From Asterias rubens (taxonomy: Eukaryota; Echinodermata; Asteroidea; Forcipulatida; Asteriidae): DNA of 64,000 nucleotides. Location of the stretch: the NCBI RefSeq assembly GCF_902459465.1, contig NC_047068.1, forward strand, positions 9,114,001 through 9,178,000, written 5' to 3'. The notes beneath the pieces were generated by a model, which made no database searches, was not told the DNA's origin, and saw only the letters and a list, made by a program, of their open reading frames with translations. Numbering within the stretch: the stretch's first letter is position 1; each line of letters begins with the position of its first letter. The position numbers were made by a program, and so were the translations under genes. Of this stretch, positions 24,390 to 35,100 are shown one piece after another.

Positions 24390-24761
24390 GTTAAAGCCAG
24401 TGGACATTTTCGGTAAACAGTGTTGTCCAAGGCCAACACTTCGTGTATCACAACTTATATATAAAATAACAAACCTGTGGAAATTTAGGCTCATTCGGTC
24501 ATCGGAGTCTGGAGAAAACAACGGGAAAACCCACCCTTGCTCCCGCATGTTTCGCTGTGTCATGACATGTGTTTACTATAAATCCGTAATTCTTGTTGTC
24601 GAGAATTGATAATGTTTTTAATGTTTTCTCAAAAAGCAAAGCATTTCATGGAATAATATTTCAAGAGAAGTCTTTTACCATTACCTTCTGTAAACCCTGT
24701 AAGTTATTTGTAAATCTGTGAACTTTTTCTTTTCTGTACCGAAAGTGTATAGTGGCTTTAA
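24390..24761. mobile_element. TTAA-flanked palindromic element, family C (copy 1)
   Basis: TTAA 24390-24393 then AGCCAGTGGACATTTTCGG; the other end is CCGAAAGTGTATAGTGGCT then TTAA 24758-24761. It abuts the family B copy. A second full copy is at 47299-47679. Confidence 0.82.
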
Positions 24762-25045
24762 TATGCTGCATGCATCGGTAAAAATCACTAAACAGCCAAA
24801 AAGACAACACGCACCTTTTCATTCCTGAGGAGACATAAAAAACAATGCAGTTTTTTCATTCTATTCACAAAAGTAGACAATATTTTGAAAAATAAGTGGT
24901 GGGTAGGCATGTCAGTCAGAGCAAAGAGGGAAATAAAATGTAAGCGCTTTAACGACTAACTAGAAAATAAAAGATAAATATCTAGGCCTATAAATATTTG
25001 CTTGGAAGCACTAGCTTCGGTCAGATGCAATGAAGAAAAACACTT

Positions 25046-25458
25046 TTAAAGGCAGTGGACACTATTGGTAATTACTCAAAATAATTGTCAGCATAAAACC
25101 TCACTTGGTAACGAGTAATGGGGAGAGGTTGATAGTTTAAAACATTGTAAAAAACGGCTCCCTCTGAAGTGACGTAGTTTTCGAGAAAGGAGTAATTTTC
25201 CACGAATTTGATTTCGACACCTCGGGCTTAGAATTCGAGGTCTCGTAATCAAGCATCTGAAAGCACACAAGTTTAGAACTTGAGGTCTCGAAATCAACCA
25301 TCTAAACGCACACAACTTCGTGTGACAAGGGTGTTTTTTATTTCATTATTATCTTGCAAGTATAAATTTTCACAGGTTTGTTATTTTATGCATTGTTGAG
25401 ATACACCAACTGTGAAGACTAGTCTTTGACAATTACCAATAGTGTCTAGTGTCTTTAA
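25046..25458. mobile_element. Family A copy with an internal duplication
   Basis: TTAA at 25046-25049 and 25455-25458. The central GAGACCTC box segment is duplicated (TTAGAATTCGAGGTCTCG then TTAGAACTTGAGGTCTCG), making it slightly longer than other copies. Confidence 0.85.
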
Positions 25459-27140
25459 GTTGAAGTAGTTTTTCTTCATTGAATCTGATGAAGTAGTTGT
25501 TGGTACGAAAGCTCATGCAGACATTTAGTTAAGATACTATTTTAGTCATCAAAGTGCTATATTTTGCTTTCTTCTTTGCACCTTTTTTGAAAGTGAAGTT
25601 GTGTAACAGATGCAAATAGTCTGGTTGCCTTAATGAGTAAGCTGGAAAATCATTATGCATGTTGGTTGCATTTATAGACTCTTCACGGTTTGAAATAAGA
25701 GCCCCACTCGACAACTGTACTACACAGGTATAAAACCTATGTAATCTGGGATTCACTTTGGTGTGGTTTTGTGTGCACCAAGGTCTTATGACAGAATGTT
25801 CTATGATGCATAACAAAAATTATTTTGAGGAAAATCTGAAAGCATTTGCTTCACACACATGTCTGTAGTGTATGAGTAAAGCAATAATACTGGTGTAACA
25901 AAACTAATAATATGTCTGTTTTTCTAGGGACTTTAAATTAAAATTGCATTATATTAACTTCATGTGAAAGTGTTGTGACTACCCCCCCCCCCCCTCCCCC
26001 TTAACTGATCTGATTGTATTTTACTTCATTGTACAACAATGGACATTTCAGTAAATATTATATATTTTATTAATACCTAACTTTGTCTTTGAAATACAAA
26101 AAAAAAAAAAAGCTTGGGGTTCAGGATAAATGCTTTAACAATCATCCTGTGCATTTCTCTGTTTGGGCTTTTTATATGCAGTGATGTAGAATTTTGTATA
26201 AAGGAACCCAATTATATTCCCTACTAAGGAATCATTTGCATATATTAACATTTGAATAATGATTGGTCGATGACTTGCTTAGTCACAAATTTCTGCTTAA
26301 ATTTGGTTTGCTTAGACTATCGAGACAGTTGCTATGTTAGCATGGTTCAATGAGGAGTACATGTATACAAAATGGTGAGCGCCTATGGGCTCCAGGTTTT
26401 GACCATCTTTGGAGGTGTCTACACAAAAGCTTGCCTCGAACCAAGCCCGACATGTATATGTAAGACTCTTCCTCGATGCTGTAAACAGATGCACTGCCAT
26501 ATTTTTACAAACAGGAAGGGCTTCAAATAGCCCCAAACCATTCAACATAGCAACATGTTCTTCAGTCTGGGAATCCAATTTGTGCGTTCTCTTCGTGACC
26601 AATCAAATCATACCAGAAAAAATATTAACAACTTTCCTGATCGAGCATCGGTTATAATAATTGGATATCTCTCTATTTTCATTTATTTCATTGTACATGT
26701 ATTTTGCTACTGTTTATGTGTCAAAGTCAGCATTAAAATAACAATAAATTTGAAACCATTATGTCTCTTCGTCTTTGAGGTAATGTCAGGTGGGTAGTGA
26801 GAAATTCTTGGTCACTTTCAAAGTTTCCATTTTAAATTTGGAACCAAGTTATTGATTCATTGGTGTTAAAGTTGATGGAAAAACCCAGAAGAAGGTAGTT
26901 CTTACACTTACATGCCCATGATAGTTTTTCCTATTTTAATCAATATCCGAGTTTTTAGTCCTGAGAAAATTAGAACAGTTTTTACAAAACAGTTTTAACT
27001 AAATAGACTGAAAAGTCTAAAATAAAAATCGACACCTTACGCACATCAGCCTCTCTATAAAATTGTCCAACTTGTTTTCCATGTTTCAAATGGCATGCCT
27101 GTTTTAAGCAATTGTATGTAGGCTATAGGCAGAATAGATG
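25459..27140. other. Intergenic stretch, no supported gene
   Basis: Holds a poly-C run (about 25982-25996), a poly-A run at 26099, and an AATAAA at 26743-26748 that could serve as a distal polyadenylation signal for the upstream transporter gene. Other AATAAA hexamers lie near 24932 and 24965, so the true 3' end cannot be chosen from sequence alone. Short frames at 26300-26800 show no recognisable motif. Confidence 0.45.
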
Positions 27141-27146
27141 TTCTTC

Positions 27147-28340
27147 CTAAATTGCGTAATACAGATGAGGTAAAATAAAAGAGTTGTACAAGGTCAGTAA
27201 TATGCTACAGGAAAGGACATTTTTAAGCCGATTCATTATATCTATATTTCTAGATATTTTAACTGCTAAAGTGCCAATATGCTTCTTCCAAGTCAAATTA
27301 TCATCAATATGAATTCCCAGAAATTTAGTACCCTTAACCTGCTCAAGATGGGCATTATTTAGAATTAAAGGAACAGACTGAGTGTACTTGAACTGGCTAG
27401 CACAAAATATAATATAATTTGATTTGAGAACGTTTATACATAATGTATTTGCTAAAAGCCAAGAAGTGATTACCCTGAGCTCAATATTAAGGTTCTGCAC
27501 AGCTAAGTCTACATTTTTATCTGAATACAACAAACTTGTGTCATCTGCAAACAAACAAAATGTATTTTTTCAGATGTATTGCAGATGTCATTAATATACA
27601 AGATAAATAATAAGGGACCCAGAACGGAGCCTTGAGGTACACCGCAAGTAATAGGCCGTTCAGTAGATTTTACAGAATTGTACAAAACATAATATTGGGA
27701 TCTATTACATAAGTAACTTTTAAACAAGTCAAGCGCTATTCCTCAGACACCATAATGTTCTAATTTACGCATCAAGATATCATGGTTAACTGTATCAAAT
27801 GCTTTAGATAAATCCAAAAAAATACCAACTGAAAATGGTTTACATCTAGATCATTATACAATTTATTAACAACAAAGATGTAGCTAATCAGTCGAGCGGT
27901 TACGTCTAAAGCCAACTGTGATTCGGTCAAAGGGTCATTTGTGTAAATAAACAAAATCAATCGGGTATAAATTAACTTTTCGAATAATTTCGAAAATGTT
28001 GATGAGACAGAAATGGGTCTATAATTTCCAACATCATGCTTGCAGCCTTTTTTATATATTGGTATAACCTGAGCCTTTTTTAACCCATCTGGAAAAACTC
28101 TAGCTGTTATAGATTAAGATGTCAGTTAGCGGCTTAGCCAGGGAGTACTTAGCCTGCTTAATAATAACACAGGAGTTCAATTCGTCAAATCCAGATGCCT
28201 TTCCAGACGGAAACTTGTTTAGAGTGTCTACAATTTCTCCTTGCGTAATGGGTGTCAAGAAGAGTGAATTCGAACATCTTGCACCAAGGAATGTTTCAAC
28301 AGGAGTGTTACATAATGGTAGCTTGCTGGCAAGGTTACTC
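27147..28340 (-). pseudogene. Decayed non-LTR retrotransposon reverse transcriptase
   Basis: Minus-strand frames in order from high to low coordinate carry RT landmarks: PSGKASGFDE near 28180, GVPQGSVLGPLLF near 27640, the catalytic-core variant FADDTSLLYS near 27550, then KFLGIHIDDNLTWKKHI near 27310. The pieces sit in different frames with stops between them, so the element is dead. The motif set fits a Jockey/CR1-like LINE; the exact clade is not determined. The 5' part ends where a family A fragment begins. Confidence 0.88.
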
Positions 28341-28348
28341 CCTAATCT

Positions 28349-28690
28349 CACAATTTTGTGTGACAACGGTGTTTTTTCTTTCAAAGTTATCTCGCAACTC
28401 CGACGACCAATCAAGCTCAAGTTTGTTATTTTGAATTTTGGGTTTGAACAAAGAGTTGACTAGAGTGGGATTCGAACCAACGACCTCCGGATTAAGGTGC
28501 CGGCGCTACCAACTGAGCTATCTAGCCCTATATTGGCAGTGTCCCTATTTTGTCATTATCTTTCTTTGGGGGTGCCAGTCAGAAGCCACAACCGTTAACT
28601 GCCGTGTAGCCAGGGATCGCACCGAAATTGTTATTTTGTGCGCATGTTGAGATACACCAAGTGAGAAGACTGGTCCAGGGTCTTTATAAA
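28349..28690. mobile_element. Half copy of family A split by a SINE
   Basis: TGTGACAACGGTGTTTTTTC to AAGTTTGTTATTTTG (ending 28433) and TTGTTATTTTGTGCGCATGT to CTGGTCCAGGGTCTTTATAA are consecutive parts of family A. They are separated by 194 bp of SINE sequence flanked by an 11-bp target duplication. Confidence 0.75.
28434..28627 (-). mobile_element. tRNA-derived SINE, group 1 (Lys-like), with target duplication
   Basis: Flanked by TTGTTATTTTG at 28423-28433 and 28628-28638. On the minus strand, about 100 bp of leader (TGGCACCCCCAAAGAAAG ... ACACTGCCAATATAG) precedes a tRNA-like unit: acceptor arm GGCTAGA/TCTAGTC, box A TAGCTCAGTTGGTAGCG, an anticodon arm with CCTTAATCCGG, and box B GGTTCGAATCC. 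D-stem deletion and the lost U33 argue against a working tRNA. Another copy of leader plus tRNA is at 50180-50335. Confidence 0.75.
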
Positions 28691-29119
28691 TACATTAATA
28701 CCATACAATTACAATGACTGTACTATAGGAGCTGAAAAAGTCGGCTTTTTGTTTAAACCCATACCATCCTACGAATAGTTCTAAACCCGCACCATCCTAC
28801 GAATAAAAATTTGTTGGAAAGGGGCGAATGGGGTTTGTTCGGATCGTATAAAATGGACAGCATTCTAATGTGGCGGCTTGTATTTGCAAAGATACTAAAT
28901 GCGTGCACGTTAACCGTGTGTTTTTCACACACACAATGCCTTACATGTAATCGTATATAGTGTACAGTCAATGTTGATGTTAATTTAAAGGCAATGACAA
29001 CTCTACGTGGCTTTTCCCTATTCATCAAGTGAATCTGAATGTGTAACTCTACGTGTGCGAGAATTAGAGAATCGATAGTTGAAACCAATCGTGGACACCG
29101 TTAACACCCTTTACGTCCC

Positions 29120-32100
29120 ATGTTGGGACGAGGGACCGAGGTAATCCAGCTCGCTATGCGGGACGATTCGGCACCGACCGAGGACAAAAATAACACCGAG
29201 GCACGGTCAACAAAACGGAAACTACCCGTTGTTTCGCCGTCGTCACCCGCGGTCTTCCCGTCGGATAAACACGTCCGTATTGGAGCATATTTGCTGGGTG
29301 CAATGACACGGTTTGTGGCGAGGAATCCCGAGCTGTTTAGCCTCTTCTTGACGGCAGTGTTTTCTGTTGTGGTTTCAAAGCTTGCTCAAAATGGGTAAGG
29401 CAAATTTATGATTCAGGAATTACTTCCCTTTCGGATAACTTTCCGTATGGCGCCACCACTTTTTCACTCATTTTTACAAAAAGGGATATATCAATCAGGT
29501 AAATTAGATACTATATTATTTTATTTCGAATGAAAAAGGGGTGGCGCCATACAGAAACTTTTCCCTTATTCATTGGCATTGCATTGTGATTGTGTATGTT
29601 TCATTGGATTTGAACCGTTTTGTTTACTTTTATTTATTATTTATAGAGATCAAAAGTCTAAAGTTAAAGACAGTGGACACTATTGGTAATTGTCAAAGAC
29701 TAGCCTTTACAGTTGGTGTATCTCAACATATGCATAAAATAACAAACCTGTGAAAATCTGAGCTCAATTGGTCATCGAAGTTGCGAGATAATAATGAAAG
29801 AAAAAACACCCTTGTCACACGAAGTTGTGTGCTTTCAGATGCTTGATTTCGAGACCTCAAATTTTAAACTAAGTTTCTCACAATGAATGTTTTATACTAT
29901 CAACCTCTCCCCATCACTTGGGGTCCTACTACTTGCCGTCAACTCGCCGACTTGCCATCAACTCGCCGTCAACTCATTTTCGTGCCGTCAACTCATTAAA
30001 TTTACATAAATTTGCATGAAAAAACTATAAAAGGGGCACGGAAGTGTTAAGTCTGGGCTAAATAACATATTTCTCATGGTTTTCGGTAAAAATTCATTCA
30101 CAAAAACGACTTTGTGTTGATTAAAAAAAGTACCAATCATTGACATCTTGGGCCAAGACTAATCAATGTGAAAAAACAAGATGGCGGCCGACGGTTTTGC
30201 TGCTTCGAGATATTTTTTCGTGAGAAAAAAACTCAATTTTTATTCCGAAATATGACCTAAAACTTACGCGAATTCTCTTTGAGCTGATACTTTACAGTTC
30301 TATGCTTCTTTTGTGGATTTTAAATGAATATTGGAGGAGTTGACGGCGAGTTGACGGCGCAAGTGAGTTGACGGCGAGTTGACGGCAAGTAGTAGGACCC
30401 ATCACTTGTAATCAAGAAAGGTTTTATGATTACAATTATTTTGAGTAATTACCATTAGTGTCCACTGCCTTTAAGAGAGATTCCTCTACTGAGTAACTGT
30501 GTACTGAGTTATTATTGAGGGTTAGTAGGGCCGGCTGGGTGTATTTATAGCCCACCTTGTTGAGCTGTTAATGGCTCTCTTTTTACATCGGTCTCATCAT
30601 CATCATGCATGGAGGTAGAAATGGGGGTACCAATCAACTCGGTCCCTAGCCAACTCGGTCCCAAGTCAACTCGGTCCCAAGTCAACTCGTTCCCAAGACA
30701 GGGAAGCTTGCACGGGCAGGAGGGAGGGCGGACCGCAATTAACCCAATCGTTATTCATTTTCGACCAAAACATAAATTTCCTAGTTTTAGTTTTTTAATT
30801 AGTTAGTAGGTTTTGGATATTATTTATTATTCTTAGTTTTTTTATAATTTAACCAAACATTATTTTCCTGTCTGTATTTTTTAATACTTTGTATTGTTTT
30901 TATATTATTTAATTTTATTAAATGTATAAATTACTTGAAAAGAAATCAAAGAGGATTCAATTATTAATGTTTGTCAATTAATGAATTGTTGAGAGCCATA
31001 CAGAAAACAATACTCTGGTTGAAAGCAAACAGACATTTGAAGAATTTTTTTGGGGGGCCAAAAACAATCGGTAATTTTCAAAAGTGAACGTTGAATATAG
31101 AAACAAATGGGTTGCTATTGAAGGCATTGAGTATTATACCCGAACATTGGTGCACACTTATCCCGTTTCATGTATAAAGTCAAAGGACATTAGTTACTTT
31201 TTTTCAATCCAAAGAAAACATACAATTACTTCCCGTCAACCATATGGACCGTGTTGACTTGGGACCGAGTTGACTTGGGAACGAGTTGACATGGGACCGA
31301 GTTGACTTGGGACCGAGTTGACTTGGGACCGAGTTGACTTGGGACCGAGTTGACTTGGGACCGAGTTGACTTGGGACCGAGTTGACTTGGGACCGAGTTG
31401 ACTTGGGACCAAGTTGACTTGGGACCGTGCTGACTCATAAGCAGAAATGGTCTCATCACAGTCTGTGATGAGACCGATGTTAAAAGAGAGCCACAGCTCA
31501 ACAAGGTGGGCTATTGTTTGTTTGTTGGGTTAGACCCCAACCATTTCTACCTCCATGGTATTGGTTGACATTGTACCCAATTGAAAATCTGGCAAAGCTT
31601 CCACAGCTGTGACGGACCACAGGGATGAACGCCAATAGAAGATGTCAACATACAATGTAATCGTCTCTCTCTTGTGATGTTCATGCACCTTCTTCCATGG
31701 ATATAAGACCACGTTACTGGGGCGCTGTACTGGAGACAAGGCTTTAGATGCAATCATTCATAGTGAAGCCTATGAACACCTGAGCCTCTCCAATGCCACT
31801 GCACAACTCTGCCGGGCGCACCAAGCATGTGCGCACATATGTCAGACTTTATTTTGTCGGACTTTTGGTGGCGCAATGGGTTGTGATTGGTACGCAATGG
31901 GGCAGAGCTAAATGGATTGGTCTATTGGGAACGAAAAACTGTATGGAAGTATCAGGTCTGGGATGGGCAGATAATCGAATGATTGCTCAGTAATATATTA
32001 ATAATTTGTTTGATATTTCTTTACAGCGGAGCGACCCAAACTACAGCTGTTCCTCTTCCTATATTCCCTAAAGGTTCTCCAGTCTATGAGTTTACAGATG

Positions 32101-35100
32101 GCAATATGCTCAGTGCGACGTTAGAAATCCAGCGGGGGAACAATGAGTTTTCCTTTGTGATGTATTACGCCCACTGGGATGGGAACTCCAGAGATGTTGC
32201 TGTTGAGTTTGATAAAGCAGCAAGGCAGCTGTCTCATCAGGTTCGTTTGTAATAAAATAGGGGAATAGAAGGGTAGCGACGAGATCTTAAACGGATCTTT
32301 AAGAACATTCACAAATGAAAATACAATTGTAGACCCTTTAACAATTGAGAATTTGAGGTTTGAAATATTGTTTTCAAAAACTTAGTGAACAATCTGTTTG
32401 ATGCACGTGGGTTGTGTGTACGTGCACGCGCGTTTAGATTACGTGCTAATAATAGCTATGAATTGCGTTGAGCGTGATTATCTCGCTCGCCCGACACGCG
32501 GAAACCAGCCGGTGTATAAACAGCTCCAGCTGGTCATTATCAACCGTTTAAACACCCCCACGAGACGCGCTCTCCACCAATAGGAGTAGAGAAACTGTCT
32601 GGGGTATTTGTGAATAATGATTAAATACTGTCATGTGTGTGTTATCTTCCAGGACATGCTAATCCCCCAATCAGATGCTCGATCTGGAGGGTGGTATAAA
32701 AACCTATTAACCTACTCCCAGTTTTTATTGCACACTGCGTACTGTGAGTATCAATGCATCACGCTCCACATACGACTAGTGCAAAAATTACATTCTGAAT
32801 TCTGTGCGCGTGCATGCTGTTCGTCGCGGCACAGCGTTCTCAAGTTAAAAAAATTGTGCGTTGCACACGAGACTGGAAGATAAATTCGTTTTAACACGTG
32901 CATTTGTGGAATATGGAAAGATATAGCGCGTAGCTGCGTCCCATATATCCAACTCGACTTTCGGCCTTGTTGGATATGGGAGCAGAAGCGCTATATTTTT
33001 CCTCATTCCACGAACACTTATAATGTTTCATCAGGTTTGTTTGGATAAATATAAATAATAAATACTTTAATGAATAATGTTTCATCAGGTTTGTTTGTAA
33101 TTAGGCCCCAAAAAAAAAAGTTACTAATGATATCATTTACATAATGTATGTTCCTCTCTCACAGGTAACCTTCGTTGCTGTGAATTGCTGGTGGATGCAC
33201 GGATCCTGTCGGCGACAAATCAGCACGCAAATGTATCCGGCACTGCTGGTCACAGTACCGAGTGTTAGAAGCGGACTTCAGTTTACCGGGATACAACATG
33301 CTGATGAAATGCTGTCCTTCTTGCGCCAGATATTGAGTCCCTACACATACATAACGGACATGAAGGCATTTTACAGACTGCACGCTAAGCATGGGGTAGG
33401 CATATTTTGCATTTTTAAGGCAAACTTCTTATGAGACAAGAAGTGGTGTAGACGAATCCTTTGGAAATACCCTTTGCCAGTGCTTTCTGACATTACTGAG
33501 ACGCAATTACGCTGTACTGGTGTATTTGTGTTGCATATCACGCATACATGTATCTTTGATGAATGATGTTGACACAAAACAAACGCTAGCGGGACTCTCG
33601 CAAAAGCCTGTGCCTCAGACTTGCGTAATCATACATGTAAGAGCATCCAAGTACTTTGCTGAATGACTTTTTACAGCTCATATAGACCAAGTGACATTTG
33701 TTTACAATAAGTGTGACCCTGGTACATTCTTTGGCTTGTCTGGCAGGCAAGATACTGCCCTGACCATTGGGAAAGTTAACATTTTGTGTCAAATTTCCAC
33801 ATAAATCCAAGAGTTATGAAAGTAAAAGCTGGACAAGTTTTGAGATGTGCCCCTTTCATCATATCAAAAGTTGATAGGAATTAGACAGTGCAATCTCCAT
33901 GAAATATAAGATGTGACGTTTTCTTCCATTGGCCTGTGTACAAATCGTGCTTGCAGGAAGTCCAGGCTATAGGTGGCTCTTTTGTAAGCATGTTATTTTT
34001 ACAGGTCACATCCTCTTGGAAATCAGTCTACGAAATTCACGATTTCTACCTTTTCACCACAAGAAGTGTAGAGCTGGTAGTATTCATGACCTCTAGATTA
34101 TTTCCGTAGAAAATGACACTTTAACTCAAAAAAGAAGTTCCATAGGGTCCATGTGAACATTTCCCAAGAGGCACACATGTAAAATACATAAAACATAATA
34201 TTCATAATATTGTTAGCGTTTCGGTTTTTGTTTGTTTAGGCTGTGGTCCTTGGTTACTTTGATTCCAGTAGCTTCCCTACTCCATCAGGATTCGCCACTT
34301 TCCAGAAGGCTGCATGGCTTGGGATTGAGAAAGACCCAATTGAACCAATCGCTTTTGCTGTGGTTACTAACAGTAGACTTGCAAAGAGTTTTGGGTTGCA
34401 GGAGACTCGAGATGTAGCCATTATAAGGACGTTGAACTCGACCATGGTGAGTGGTTATAAAAGTTAAAGTCACCTGGAAGTGGTATTTTTTCAAAATAAA
34501 GCTTTTGTCACTAATCTATGTGTTTTGATGAGTGGAATGTGAATAAACAGTTAACTAAGGTTTTAAAAAATCAGTTCTTATGTTATTTACAAATTTAAGA
34601 GTAGACCCTGACCCGAGAGGGCGCTGTTCGTGACGTAAATCGAGGCAGACTTTGCCTGTAATGCGTAGAGTAAACACAATTGCAAAGTACATGTACGGAC
34701 CAAGTCGTGAGTTTGTACATTTAACAAAAAATGTCGACCAGGTGTATTGCTGCTGAATGCAGAAAAACACTTATTGAAATGTACCAACTCACGACTTGGA
34801 CGTACATGTACTTTGCACGTGTGTTTACTATACGCATTGCAGGCAAAGTCTGCCTCGATTGACGTCACAAAAGGGGTAGGCGGAGTCAGCCCCCCAAACA
34901 ACTTTGTATATTTTTTGAACATATAAATCGTGACAAACAATTACTAAAAAAAATTGTTTTATTGTTCGTAGGCATATACTCTTATGTTTGAAAGAAAAAC
35001 AATTCTATTTGCAGGTGACTTTAAAGGGTCTGTTCTAGGATTGACATCAAACTCACACAGTTTGAAGATAATGATAGTAGAAAGCTTCCCTTGAAACATT

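Larger units (their letters stand above)
30548..31513. mobile_element. Older palindromic element interrupted by a second insertion
   Basis: Left arm (TAGCCCACCTTGTTGAGCTG ... GGCTCTCTTTTTACATCGGT ... CTCATCAT, 30548-30606) is mirrored by the right arm (GATGAGACCGATGTTAAAAG ... CAGCTCAACAAGGTGGGCTA, to 31513). The arms are now separated by the 818-bp element at 30625-31442. Confidence 0.75.

Noticed and set aside
27147-28340. A functional cellular reverse transcriptase gene
   Set aside because: Motifs are spread over several frames with stops; this is a decayed LINE.
28434-28530. A functional tRNA-Lys gene on the minus strand
   Set aside because: Boxes A and B and the acceptor stem are present, but the D-stem is damaged, U33 is lost, and the unit is part of a repeated element with target duplications.
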